From Prochlorococcus sp. AG-347-G22 (GTDB lineage: Bacteria > Cyanobacteriota > Cyanobacteriia > PCC-6307 > Cyanobiaceae), in contig QCBK01000006.1 in assembly GCA_003281635.1 (NCBI GenBank), positions 1 to 64,000 of the forward strand: DNA of 64,000 nucleotides, in the 5' to 3' direction. Below are positions 34,363-43,372 of the stretch, piece after piece. The translations under genes were made by a program, and so were the position numbers. The notes below the pieces were generated by a model. The model was not told the origin of the DNA. It saw only the letters and a list, made by a program, of their open reading frames with translations, and searched no databases. How positions within the stretch are numbered: the stretch's first letter is position 1; every line of letters begins with the position of its first letter.

Positions 34363-36639
34363 TTACAACTCTGCTGGATTAACATCAATTGTTAAATATA
34401 CATTTTTTGGAATAAGTTTCCATAATTTTGACTTTTCAGGTAAGGGAATATTTGTTCCTTCAGGACCATGTATTAATATCTGCCATCTAAATTTTTTGCC
34501 GACTTTAGCAATTAAACTAGGAGCAGGACCAATTAATTTCCAGTTCTTTTTCTTGCAAAAATTGAGTAGATAATTTGCTAATTTCATTGCGGTTGATTCA
34601 GTTAATTCATAATTTTCACCTGATAATTTAAGAAGGCAAATCGTGCAAAATGGAAATAAATTAGCATCTTTTCTCAATCTCGAGTTTTCAATTAAGAATC
34701 TTTCATACTCTCTCTTCTGAAGATACGAAATCACCGGATGGTTAGGTTTATATGTTTGAAAAATTACTTTTCCTTTTTTTTGAGCCCGCCCTGCCCTTCC
34801 AGCTAATTGCAAAAATAATTGTAATGATTTTTCTTCTGATGAAATATCTGGGCGATGAAGCAAACCATCTGCTGCAATAACTACTGAAAGAGTAATATTG
34901 GGGATGTCAATCCCTTTTGCCAACATTTGAGTTCCCACAAGAATATCAGCGTCACCTTTAGCAAACTTTGAAAGAATATCTCTATGGCCATTCTTTCCTG
35001 AAGTTGAATCTCTATCAAAGCGAAGTACTCTTAATTCAGGAAATTCTTCATTTAAAAACTCTATTACCCTTTGCGTACCAATTCCAAAAGGTTTAAAGGC
35101 AGTCGAATGACAATCTGGGCAACGTTTGATCAATCTCGATTTATGATCACACCAATGACAGCTTAACCATTTTTTTCCTTGTGAACCGAGATGCACTGAT
35201 AAGGGAACGTCACAATTGGGGCAATTTATTAAATATCCACAATTTCTACAACTTAAAAACCCACTATGCCCCCTCCTAGGGATCAAAATTATTGCCTGCT
35301 CTTTTTTTAGGCGTAGTTGAGGAAGTAATTTTAATAATTCATTGGAACAAATTTTCATATTTCCCTTCTTGAACTCATCACGCATATCAATAATTCTTAT
35401 TTCAGGAATCTCATTACTAGATATCCTTTGAATCATTCTTACCAATTTAAAATTCTTTTCAAAAATACACTTTTTCCAAGTCTTCATTGATGGGGTTGCA
35501 CTCCCTAAAATTAACTTTGCAGAATTCCTTTTTACCATTTCAATAGCAATCTCTCTTGCGTCATAACAAGGCATAGGACTATCTTGTTTATAAGAAATAT
35601 CATGTTCTTCATCCATTATTATTAATCCCAGATTTTTCATTGGAAGAAAAACTGCTGACCTTGTTCCTATTACTATTAAAGGTTCATCAGCATTAATAAT
35701 TTTCTTCCAAACTAAAGTTCTATGATTGGGAGAACAGTTACTATGGTATTCGTAAACGATATTATTAAATCGCCGACTAAACCTATCAATAAGTTGTGGA
35801 ATTAGTCCAATTTCTGGGGCTAGTATTAAACAACTTTTTTTCTTAAGAAATTGATCCTCAGCAATTCTCATATAAACTTCTGTTTTACCTGAACCTGTTT
35901 CACCCCATAGAAGTAACGCATCGCCTGCTTTCATTGTTTGAAATTCTTGAAATGCAATTTTTTGCTCATTTGTAGGATTTGGTTTTTTCATAGCAATATG
36001 ACCATTTAAAAAGGAATTTAATTTAGTATTTATATTTACTTTTCTTTTAGATTTAACAAGATAATTTTTGCTGACCATTGAGTTAATCAGAGTGTAATTT
36101 AGACCAGACTTAATTAATTCACTTTGCCAATTACCTTTTTCAGGCAAAGTATTCATTAAAAAAGATTCTTTTTTGGTTAATCCATTTTTCTTAATATCAA
36201 AGTCTTTATTAGTTTCAATCCATATTTGATCTTTTAAACCATGAGAAATATTCTTATATTTGCCAATCCAGCCAGGAGGAAATGCAGTTTTAAACATTTT
36301 TAAATTACTAACCATATAAAAAGAGGCTAGGGACTCTATCCATTCTCTCCAAGAGTCATCAATTATTTTTTTCTGCAAAATGCTTTCAACAAACAAATAC
36401 CTTATACTTTTTTCTTCAGTAATATTTGATTCATCTTTATTAATTGTTGAAAAGTTTTTCTTAGAGATCACCAACCCATTCAATAATCTCCCTTTTAGTC
36501 TCACACTTACAATATCCCCAATATCTACCCCAAGATTATTCCCATCTAAATAGTAAAAGCTTTCATTACTACTGCCTGTATCAAGCAAAATTTCCAATTT
36601 ATAGGAGATATTTAATAACTGATTACTTGCCGGCTTCAA
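34363..36639 (-). CDS. priA: Primosomal replication-restart helicase PriA
   Basis: PriA is a 3'-5' superfamily 2 helicase that reloads the replisome at stalled forks. The 758-residue product has a fork-binding N-terminal domain (1-200), Walker A GETGSGKT (246-253), the Walker B MDEEHD, and a zinc-binding module with C-x2-C pairs (CRNCG, CPNCD, CHWCD, CPDCH), then the helicase C domain with LAGRAGRAQKKG. The start is a TTG whose last two bases are shared with the TGA of a small upstream ORF. Confidence 0.95.
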   Translation of the reverse strand: MKPASNQLLNISYKLEILLDTGSSNESFYYLDGNNLGVDIGDIVSVRLKGRLLNGLVISKKNFSTINKDESNITEEKSIRYLFVESILQKKIIDDSWREWIESLASFYMVSNLKMFKTAFPPGWIGKYKNISHGLKDQIWIETNKDFDIKKNGLTKKESFLMNTLPEKGNWQSELIKSGLNYTLINSMVSKNYLVKSKRKVNINTKLNSFLNGHIAMKKPNPTNEQKIAFQEFQTMKAGDALLLWGETGSGKTEVYMRIAEDQFLKKKSCLILAPEIGLIPQLIDRFSRRFNNIVYEYHSNCSPNHRTLVWKKIINADEPLIVIGTRSAVFLPMKNLGLIIMDEEHDISYKQDSPMPCYDAREIAIEMVKRNSAKLILGSATPSMKTWKKCIFEKNFKLVRMIQRISSNEIPEIRIIDMRDEFKKGNMKICSNELLKLLPQLRLKKEQAIILIPRRGHSGFLSCRNCGYLINCPNCDVPLSVHLGSQGKKWLSCHWCDHKSRLIKRCPDCHSTAFKPFGIGTQRVIEFLNEEFPELRVLRFDRDSTSGKNGHRDILSKFAKGDADILVGTQMLAKGIDIPNITLSVVIAADGLLHRPDISSEEKSLQLFLQLAGRAGRAQKKGKVIFQTYKPNHPVISYLQKREYERFLIENSRLRKDANLFPFCTICLLKLSGENYELTESTAMKLANYLLNFCKKKNWKLIGPAPSLIAKVGKKFRWQILIHGPEGTNIPLPEKSKLWKLIPKNVYLTIDVNPAEL

Positions 36640-36809
36640 AACTTTTTCTTAGTATTGGATTGTTGAACATTCCACAAAGTGTTTTTTGCACATTGTAAGT
36701 ATCCTGCTCTTAAGGGAGACATGAAGCTCTGATCATTGACTGAAAATTCAAAAAATGATCTGCCTGTCTGAGAAATCCCAAGACTTTTTACTTTAGGTAA
36801 TCTATAGCA
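36636..36809 (-). CDS. Unrecognised small coding region translationally coupled to priA
   Basis: On the minus strand a 57-codon frame runs from just after a TAG (36810-36812) to a TGA (36636-36638) that overlaps the priA TTG start. Its product looks like a real protein (GISQTGRSFFEFSVN, MSPLRAGYLQCAKNTLWNVQ), with richer codon use than the flanking spacer. There is no ATG, GTG or CTG before codon 30. Translation would need an unusual start, the start may have been lost, or only the last 28 residues are made. No family is recognised. It fills about half of the otherwise empty gap before rpoD. Confidence 0.5.
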   Translation of the reverse strand, partial: CYRLPKVKSLGISQTGRSFFEFSVNDQSFMSPLRAGYLQCAKNTLWNVQQSNTKKKF

Positions 36810-36812
36810 CTA

Positions 36813-36966
36813 TTTAAATTTTTCAACAGTTTTAAAAAAAAACTTTTTTATTAAAATTCCTGAAAAAGTTCTTTTACAAATTAACGGGGAAATTTACTAC
36901 TAAATGTACAAATTAGCCCTAAATAAAATTTAATCTAGTTAAATTCACCGTAGAAAGGAGTCAATC
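36813..36966 (+). promoter_or_regulatory. Upstream region and Shine-Dalgarno of the principal sigma gene
   Basis: This is the remaining 154 bp of the divergent gap. It holds no ORF or RNA gene that I can recognise and is A/T-rich with homopolymer runs. A strong AAAGGAG at 36954-36960, six bases before the rpoD ATG, is one of the clearest ribosome-binding sites in the window. I could not settle on a -10/-35 pair. Confidence 0.45.
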
Positions 36967-38148
36967 ATGTGTCCAGTAGCAGCAGATTCAAAGAATTCCA
37001 AGCCCAGCTCAAAAAAAAAGATCATTAAAAAAATTAATACAAACTTAGAGACAGTAGTTGAACCAGATAATAATAGAAGTGGTCAAAGTTTAGAAACATC
37101 TTCTGAGTTGAAAGAAAGCAGTATTGAAAATAATAATGAATTTAGTGATTCTGAAGAAGAAGACAAAGGGCTTGGGAATGTAAAGCTTGGCCCAAAAGGG
37201 ATCTACACTGAAGATTCAATCAGAGTTTATCTCCAAGAAATAGGAAGAATTAGACTTTTAAGACCCGACGAAGAAATTGAACTTGCAAGAAAAATTGCTG
37301 ACTTACTCCAATTAGAGGAAGTGGCTACTCAATATGAGTCAGAAAAAGGACATTTCCCCTCAGTTAGAGAATGGGCCGAGTTAATAGATATGCCTCTTCC
37401 CAAATTTAGAAGAAGACTTCTTTTAGGTAGGAGAGCTAAAGAAAAAATGGTTCAATCAAATTTAAGATTAGTGGTTTCCATTGCGAAAAAATATATGAAT
37501 AGAGGTTTATCATTTCAAGACCTAATCCAAGAAGGAAGTTTGGGTCTAATTAGAGCAGCGGAAAAATTCGATCATGAGAAAGGTTACAAGTTCTCTACAT
37601 ACGCAACTTGGTGGATTCGCCAAGCCATCACAAGAGCAATTGCGGATCAAAGTAGAACTATTAGACTGCCAGTTCATTTATACGAGACAATCTCAAGAAT
37701 TAAAAAAACCACAAAAGTCCTTAGCCAAGAATTTGGTAGGAAACCTAGTGAAGAAGAAATCGCTGAGAGCATGGAAATGACGATTGAAAAATTAAGATTT
37801 ATAGCTAAAAGTGCGCAGCTTCCTATTTCATTAGAAACTCCAATAGGGAAAGAAGAAGACTCAAGACTCGGAGACTTTATAGAAGCTGATATAGAAAATC
37901 CAGAGCAAGATGTTTCTAAAACTTTATTAAGAGAAGATTTGGAGGGAGTATTAGCCACTTTAAGTCCAAGGGAAAGAGATGTTCTCAGATTGAGATATGG
38001 AATTGATGATGGAAGAATGAAAACTCTTGAAGAAATTGGCCAAATTTTTGATGTAACGAGAGAAAGAATTAGACAAATAGAAGCAAAAGCCCTAAGAAAA
38101 CTTAGACATCCAAATCGAAATGGGGTTTTAAAAGAATATATAAAATAA
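36967..38148 (+). CDS. rpoD: Principal RNA polymerase sigma factor (group 1, RpoD/SigA)
   Basis: This sigma70 factor has 393 residues. A Lys/Ser-rich then acidic N-terminal tail (1-75) is followed by region 1.2 ([17 protein letters not shown]), region 2 with the -10-recognition and melting helix ([33 protein letters not shown]), region 3, and region 4 with a helix-turn-helix ([21 protein letters not shown]). Its length and full region 1.2-4 set match the primary sigma of picocyanobacteria. A shorter group 2 sigma would look similar, so group assignment is likely but not certain. Confidence 0.88.
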   Translation: MCPVAADSKNSKPSSKKKIIKKINTNLETVVEPDNNRSGQSLETSSELKESSIENNNEFSDSEEEDKGLGNVKLGPKGIYTEDSIRVYLQEIGRIRLLRPDEEIELARKIADLLQLEEVATQYESEKGHFPSVREWAELIDMPLPKFRRRLLLGRRAKEKMVQSNLRLVVSIAKKYMNRGLSFQDLIQEGSLGLIRAAEKFDHEKGYKFSTYATWWIRQAITRAIADQSRTIRLPVHLYETISRIKKTTKVLSQEFGRKPSEEEIAESMEMTIEKLRFIAKSAQLPISLETPIGKEEDSRLGDFIEADIENPEQDVSKTLLREDLEGVLATLSPRERDVLRLRYGIDDGRMKTLEEIGQIFDVTRERIRQIEAKALRKLRHPNRNGVLKEYIK

Positions 38149-38244
38149 AAAAAGTTAAGTATAATTTTCAGCTTTAGAAACTTGCAAAAGAATAGCTTAA
38201 AATAAATTCGACTTTATTTTAATTCAAACTCAAAATAATATTTA

Positions 38245-39201
38245 ATGACTAATTTTAAGCTGAAAATAGCTAGTAGAAGAAGTAAACTAGCAATGGTTCA
38301 AACTTTATGGGTTAAAGATCAACTAGAGAGGAATATTCCAAATTTAGAGGTATCTATAGAAGCCATGGCAACTCAAGGTGACAAAATCCTCGACGTAGCC
38401 TTAGCAAAAATAGGCGACAAAGGCTTATTCACAAAAGAACTAGAAGCACAAATGCTCGCAGGCTATGCAGACATAGCAGTACATTCACTGAAAGATTTAC
38501 CAACCAATTTGCCTAATGGTCTGAAATTAGGATGCATCACAAAAAGAGAAGACCCTGCAGATGCTTTAGTAGTAAGCAAAAAAAATGACTGTTATAAATT
38601 AGAAACTTTACCTGAGGGTTCGATTGTAGGGACAAGCTCTCTAAGAAGACTTGCACAACTAAGAAATAAATACCCACATCTTGTTTTCAAAGATATCAGG
38701 GGAAATGTTATTACTAGAATAGAAAAATTAGATGCTGGAGAATTTGATTGTATAATTCTTGCGGCCGCTGGTTTAAAAAGATTAGGCTTTGAATCAAGAA
38801 TTCACCAGATTATACCGAGTGAAATTTCTCTTCATGCCGTTGGCCAAGGAGCTCTAGGCATTGAATGTAAATCTGACGATAACAAAGTTTTAGAAATTAT
38901 AAATGTCTTAGAAGATAAGCCCACTAGTCAAAGATGTCGAGCAGAAAGGGCTTTTTTAAGAGACCTTGAAGGTGGATGCCAAGTTCCAATCGGTGTCAAT
39001 AGTAATATTGAGAATGGACAACTCTACCTTACTGGTATGGTAGCCTCTCTTGATGGAGAAAGGCTTATAAAAGATAAAGTTACTGGCAATATTAATGACC
39101 CTGAACTGGTAGGCACAGAATTAGCAAAAAAACTAAAGCTGCAAGGTGCTGACAAAATACTCGGCGAAATATTTGAAGAATTTAGAGAAAACAAAAATTA
39201 G
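38245..39201 (+). CDS. hemC: Porphobilinogen deaminase (hydroxymethylbilane synthase)
   Basis: HemC polymerises four porphobilinogens into hydroxymethylbilane. The 318-residue protein has the catalytic Asp84 in HSLKDLP, Arg-rich SSLRR and RGNV segments, and Cys245 in [10 protein letters not shown], which carries the dipyrromethane cofactor. It shares the tetrapyrrole theme with hemL, hemH and cob genes in this window. Its stop abuts the ppa stop without any spacer. Confidence 0.96.
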   Translation: MTNFKLKIASRRSKLAMVQTLWVKDQLERNIPNLEVSIEAMATQGDKILDVALAKIGDKGLFTKELEAQMLAGYADIAVHSLKDLPTNLPNGLKLGCITKREDPADALVVSKKNDCYKLETLPEGSIVGTSSLRRLAQLRNKYPHLVFKDIRGNVITRIEKLDAGEFDCIILAAAGLKRLGFESRIHQIIPSEISLHAVGQGALGIECKSDDNKVLEIINVLEDKPTSQRCRAERAFLRDLEGGCQVPIGVNSNIENGQLYLTGMVASLDGERLIKDKVTGNINDPELVGTELAKKLKLQGADKILGEIFEEFRENKN

Positions 39202-39792
39202 TTAATTTACTAATTTAGGATCAATTTCTTTTTTGTATCTCTCTTCACAATCTTTAATCACTTTAACAGCTTCTCCTATTCCAAAAAAACCATTAACAGT
39301 ACATGTTCCAGGTTTTTTTAGATCTTTGTAGTGCTCCCAATAATACTTTGTTTCTTTTAACCAATGTTCTCCAAGGTCTTCATAACTTGAGATATGATCC
39401 ATTCTTTTATCATCTGCAAGAACTGCTATTACCTTATCATCGACCTCTCCACCATCATCAAATTTCATCACCCCAATAATCCTTGCCTCCACAATAGATC
39501 CGGGTATCAATGGCTCAGTTACACTAACAATTTCGACATCAAGTGGATCTCCATCTTCATCCCATGTCCTTGGTATACATCCATAAGCAAAAGGATAAGC
39601 AAGTGATGAATAACCTACCCTATCAAGTTTAAGGTGACCCGTTTCTGTAATTAATTCATATTTATTTATGGTGTTAGAGTTCAATTCAACAATAGTGTTA
39701 ATTATTGTATTCGAGCTATCAGTGAAAGCGTTTAGTATATGCAGTAAATTTGGTGTAACCCTGCTTGGGGGTTGATTAAGGTTTGCCATCAA
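39202..39792 (-). CDS. ppa: Inorganic pyrophosphatase (family I, canonical)
   Basis: This soluble PPase of 196 residues hydrolyses pyrophosphate to drive biosynthesis. All catalytic residues are kept: DEDGDPLD (Asp80, Asp82, Asp85), FDDGGEVDDK (Asp113, Asp118, Lys120) and EHYKDL (Tyr155, Lys156). This contrasts with the paralogue at 23903, where the second Asp is Ala. An N-terminal extension of about 30 residues precedes the core. Confidence 0.95.
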   Translation of the reverse strand: MMANLNQPPSRVTPNLLHILNAFTDSSNTIINTIVELNSNTINKYELITETGHLKLDRVGYSSLAYPFAYGCIPRTWDEDGDPLDVEIVSVTEPLIPGSIVEARIIGVMKFDDGGEVDDKVIAVLADDKRMDHISSYEDLGEHWLKETKYYWEHYKDLKKPGTCTVNGFFGIGEAVKVIKDCEERYKKEIDPKLVN

Positions 39793-39852
39793 AAAATAAT
39801 TTTTACTTATCTTACATCCCCACGCTTAACTAAATTCTTTAAAAGTAATGTT

Positions 39853-41358
39853 TCAGCAAAAATCATTTATTTTAGACCTTAAATGATTAATAAAATAGTT
39901 TGGCGATAGTTCTTCATTAGTTACAGCTCTTACCAACTCCATACAATTAACTGATCTGCCATATTCATGTATATTATTTTTTAACCAAAAGATTATCTTT
40001 TGATATTCACCATTTTCAATTAAGTTGTCAATCAAACCTATGTCTCTTTCCATTTGAGAAGATATTTGCGCACTTATAACATGTCCTAACAAATATGAGG
40101 GGAAATATCCAAACGCTCCTTCACTCCAATGAACATCTTGAAGACAACCTTCTGAATCATTAGATGGTTTTATTCCTAGGAGTTCATCATATCTTTTATT
40201 CCATTCTGTTGGGATATCTTTAGCAGGTAACCCTCTTTCGATTAAATCTATTTCAAGTTCGGTTCTTATTAATATGTGTAAGCCATAAGTCAATTCATCC
40301 GCTTCAACCCTATTTAATCCTGCTTCCAAATGATTAACAGATTTCCATAGTTCTAAATAATTATTAAGAGAACATCCAGCCGAAATAAATTTGTTAAAAA
40401 ATCTTTTTGAAAAAGATTTGGATTTAACTATTCTATTTTCCCAAAATAAAGATTGACTTTCATGAATACCCATAGAGGTTGCTTGACCTAAAGGCCAAGC
40501 AAACCATTGATGACTTTGAGATGGTAAACCCTGCTCATAAATAGAATGCCCCCACTCATGCGCAGTTGCTAAAAAACTTGATAATGGTTCACCTTCAACA
40601 ATTCTTGTCGTAATCCTGTAATCATTAGGCCCTAATGTAATCGAAAAAGGATGGGGAGATTTACCAACAACAACTAGATCTTTATCTCTCCCAAACTCAT
40701 CAAGTAATTGAGAACATAAATTATGTTGAGATTCTCGACTCAAATCCCAGTGATATTTCTTAGATTTATTAATCCCTCTAATCAACTCTGGGAGAGTGTC
40801 TTTCAAAGGCTGAAACATTTTATTCAGCCACTTTAAAGTTAATTCAGGCTCAAAGGGTTGGGCTAAAGTTTCCCATGGTGAATATTGATCTGATATTTGT
40901 TTTGCCTCTTCAATCCGCAATTTAACTAATTCTTCAAAGAAAGGAAGAAAAATTTTAAAATCTGATTTTTCCTTAGCTTCTTGCCAGCTTTCATACCCTT
41001 TAGATTTTGCCTTTGCTAGAGACTCAACTAATTTAGGATCTAAATTTCTTTCTCTATTAAATTCCTTCAATAAAAGACTAATATTTCTTTCTTTATCTTT
41101 TATGAAAAGTTGATTATCGGAATTTCGTTCAATATCTGCTAGTTCATTTTTAGCAGATTGTATTAAATTAGAAAATTCCTCGGAAGAATTTCTTTCATGC
41201 AATACTTTTGCAATATAAGTAAGTTGTTCAGACCTCCAAGAAGCACCTTTCTTTGGCATTTCAGTATTCTGATCCCAATAAAGTGTATTTTGGATTGAAC
41301 CTAATATTTGTGTTTCTTTAAGGTAAGCACCCAGCTTATTCCAATGAGTTTCAGCCAA
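39853..41358 (-). CDS. Carboxypeptidase Taq-type metallopeptidase (M32)
   Basis: This zinc carboxypeptidase of 501 residues, the usual family length, has HEWGH (His267, Glu268, His271) and the third-ligand motif GIHESQSLFWEN (Glu300). It should release C-terminal residues from peptides in the cytosol. The stretch upstream of its ATG holds a 16-bp palindrome (41379-41394). Confidence 0.93.
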   Translation of the reverse strand: MAETHWNKLGAYLKETQILGSIQNTLYWDQNTEMPKKGASWRSEQLTYIAKVLHERNSSEEFSNLIQSAKNELADIERNSDNQLFIKDKERNISLLLKEFNRERNLDPKLVESLAKAKSKGYESWQEAKEKSDFKIFLPFFEELVKLRIEEAKQISDQYSPWETLAQPFEPELTLKWLNKMFQPLKDTLPELIRGINKSKKYHWDLSRESQHNLCSQLLDEFGRDKDLVVVGKSPHPFSITLGPNDYRITTRIVEGEPLSSFLATAHEWGHSIYEQGLPSQSHQWFAWPLGQATSMGIHESQSLFWENRIVKSKSFSKRFFNKFISAGCSLNNYLELWKSVNHLEAGLNRVEADELTYGLHILIRTELEIDLIERGLPAKDIPTEWNKRYDELLGIKPSNDSEGCLQDVHWSEGAFGYFPSYLLGHVISAQISSQMERDIGLIDNLIENGEYQKIIFWLKNNIHEYGRSVNCMELVRAVTNEELSPNYFINHLRSKINDFC

Positions 41359-41378
41359 AGATTTAAATGGAAATTAAA

Positions 41379-41394
41379 TTTATCTTAAGATAAA
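41379..41394. repeat. Perfect 16-bp palindrome in a divergent promoter region
   Basis: TTTATCTTAAGATAAA reads identically on both strands. It lies 21 bases upstream of the M32 peptidase start and 72 bases upstream of the yjbQ start. Its position suits an operator for a dimeric regulator. It is AT-rich, so chance cannot be excluded. Confidence 0.35.
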
Positions 41395-41466
41395 AATTTT
41401 AATGTCTGCAGTAAAACATGCATCTTTATCCATAATAGGATATTGATTAATTAAGTTTTAACTTAT

Positions 41467-41922
41467 ATGGAACAAATATTTTCAAAATTAAAATTCATAA
41501 CCCATGGCGAGGGTTTTATTGATATCACATATGATTTAAATTTATGTGTTGAAAAAAATAATTTTCATTCCGGAATTTTAAATTTAACTTCACTTCATAC
41601 AAGTTGCAGTTTAACTATTAATGAGAACGCAGATCCAAATGTACTGAGGGACTTAAAAAAGTATATGCAATCGATAGTTCCCTATGATTCCTACATAACC
41701 TTATCAAAAAATAGAGAAGAAATATCCTATAATCATTATCAAGAAGGGGCTGACGATATGCCAGCACATATTAAAACATCCCTAACAAGCACTTGTTTAT
41801 CTTTGAGTTTTCAAGATGGGAAAATTATGCTTGGCACATGGCAAGCAGTTTATTTATGGGAACATCGATTTGATCAAAAGGAAAGAATCATTAATGTACA
41901 TATAATTGGTGAGAAAAAGTAA
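41467..41922 (+). CDS. yjbQ: YjbQ-family protein (UPF0047, secondary thiamine-phosphate synthase-like)
   Basis: This 151-residue protein has the YjbQ pattern: LNLTSLHTSCSLTINENADPNVLRDLKKYM and, later, NHYQEGADDMPAHIKTSLTS and LGTWQAVYLWEHR with conserved His residues that bind metal. E. coli YjbQ shows weak thiamine-phosphate synthase activity; the main physiological role is open. The pterin dehydratase gene follows after 36 bp. Confidence 0.85.
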   Translation: MEQIFSKLKFITHGEGFIDITYDLNLCVEKNNFHSGILNLTSLHTSCSLTINENADPNVLRDLKKYMQSIVPYDSYITLSKNREEISYNHYQEGADDMPAHIKTSLTSTCLSLSFQDGKIMLGTWQAVYLWEHRFDQKERIINVHIIGEKK

Positions 41923-41958
41923 GATATTTATAATGTAATAAGTCAGATTTCTTATTTA

Positions 41959-42246
41959 ATGGAACCCTACATTTTGCAAGATGAAGAATTGAATGAATTA
42001 GTTGTCAAAATACCTGGCTGGGAAATTAAATCTAAACAAATCCAAAGAGAATTTAACTTCGCTAATTTTATTGAAGCCTTTGCTTTTATGACCAAGGTTG
42101 CTTTAATCTGTGAAAAATATAATCATCATCCTAACTGGGAGAATGTTTATGCAAAAGTAATAATTAAATTAAATACACATGATCTAGGAGGTATTACGAA
42201 TTTGGATCAAACATTAGCTTCGGAAATCAACAAAATTTTCGATTAA
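41959..42246 (+). CDS. Pterin-4a-carbinolamine dehydratase-like protein
   Basis: The 95-residue product has the family motif with EKYNHHPNWENVYAKVIIKLNTHD and the N-terminal WEIKSKQIQREFNFANFIEAFAFM. PCDs dehydrate 4a-hydroxytetrahydropterin. Many cyanobacteria keep one without a clear phenylalanine hydroxylase, and other roles such as Rubisco assembly (Raf1/PCD-like) are suggested for relatives. The exact role is uncertain. Confidence 0.85.
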   Translation: MEPYILQDEELNELVVKIPGWEIKSKQIQREFNFANFIEAFAFMTKVALICEKYNHHPNWENVYAKVIIKLNTHDLGGITNLDQTLASEINKIFD

Positions 42247-42278
42247 TAATAATATAAACTTGTTTTCAACTATTCAAA

Positions 42279-43346
42279 ATGTCTAAAAATTTATTGCCTG
42301 TTACTATTATTAGTGGATTTTTAGGTTCCGGTAAAACTACACTTCTAAACCACATTTTAAAAAATCAAGTTGGTATTAAAACAGCTGTTTTAGTCAACGA
42401 ATTTGGAGAAATCGGAATAGATAATGACTTAATAATAGAAGGCTCAGAAGATATGATCGAATTAAATAATGGATGTATATGTTGCTCTATCAATGGCGAA
42501 TTATTAAATACCGTATCCAAGGTTTTAGAAAGAGCTGAAAAGTTAGACTATTTGATTGTTGAAACAACTGGATTAGCAGATCCATTACCAGTAGCCATGA
42601 CTTTTGCGGCTGGTGATCTTAGAGAAAAAGTGAGATTAGATTCGATAATCACTGTCATTGATGGAGAAAATTTTGATTTTGAAATTAAAAATACAAGTGT
42701 CGCCTATTCTCAAATTTTATACGGAGATATCCTTCTTCTTAATAAATCTGATTTAGTAAATGAAAAACAATTAAAGAAAATAGAGGAGTTTATAAATAAA
42801 ATAAAAAAAGAACCAAGGATTTTGAGATCAACTAATAGTGAAGTTGCATTACATACAATAATGAGCGTGGGTCTATTTGAGACGGATACTTTTGAATTCG
42901 AGAAAAATAAAAAAAATATAGAACAAAATTCCCACGATCACTCTTCTCATTCCCACGATCACTCTTCTCATTCCCACGATCACTCTTCTCATTCCCACGA
43001 TCACTCTTCTCATTCCCACGATCACTCTTCTCATTCCCACGATTTGATCAACAATATCGAGGGTTTTACCTCAGTTTCATATGAGACATTTGAACCATTT
43101 TCTTTAAGGAAGTTTCAATATTTCTTAGATAATCAAATCTCGCAAAATGTATTTAGAGCAAAAGGAATATTATGGTTTATGGAAAGTGAAAGAAAACACA
43201 TTTTTCACCTATCTGGAAAGCGGTTTTCTCTAGATGATGAGGAATGGACAAAAGAAAAATCTAACAAGATAGTATTAATTGGGAAAAACTTAGATCACCA
43301 AACTATTAAAAATCAACTGTCATCATGTAGATTTAATTCAGATTAG
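42279..43346 (+). CDS. CobW/COG0523-family GTPase metallochaperone with His-rich repeat
   Basis: This 355-residue G3E GTPase has Walker A GFLGSGKTT (13-21), the metal-site motif CICC (Cys66-Cys69), ETTGLADP and NKSD. Residues 218-255 are five copies of the heptad SHDHSSH plus SHD, followed by the C-terminal CobW domain (about 260-350). Such His-rich loops bind zinc or other transition metals, and COG0523 proteins deliver zinc, cobalt or nickel to client enzymes. The metal here is not determined by the sequence. An iron-type ABC permease gene follows. Confidence 0.88.
   Translation: MSKNLLPVTIISGFLGSGKTTLLNHILKNQVGIKTAVLVNEFGEIGIDNDLIIEGSEDMIELNNGCICCSINGELLNTVSKVLERAEKLDYLIVETTGLADPLPVAMTFAAGDLREKVRLDSIITVIDGENFDFEIKNTSVAYSQILYGDILLLNKSDLVNEKQLKKIEEFINKIKKEPRILRSTNSEVALHTIMSVGLFETDTFEFEKNKKNIEQNSHDHSSHSHDHSSHSHDHSSHSHDHSSHSHDHSSHSHDLINNIEGFTSVSYETFEPFSLRKFQYFLDNQISQNVFRAKGILWFMESERKHIFHLSGKRFSLDDEEWTKEKSNKIVLIGKNLDHQTIKNQLSSCRFNSD
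42930..43043 (+). repeat. Perfect 21-bp tandem repeat (5 units plus 9 bp) inside the CobW-family gene
   Basis: Five consecutive units of 21 bases (42930-42950, 42951-42971, 42972-42992, 42993-43013, 43014-43034) are identical base for base. A sixth copy is cut after nine bases (43035-43043). Each unit encodes SHDHSSH in frame. Perfect identity at third codon positions indicates recent slippage or recombination rather than protein-level selection alone. Confidence 0.95.
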
Positions 43347-43372
43347 AGTTCATATTAGGATTTAATTAATTT

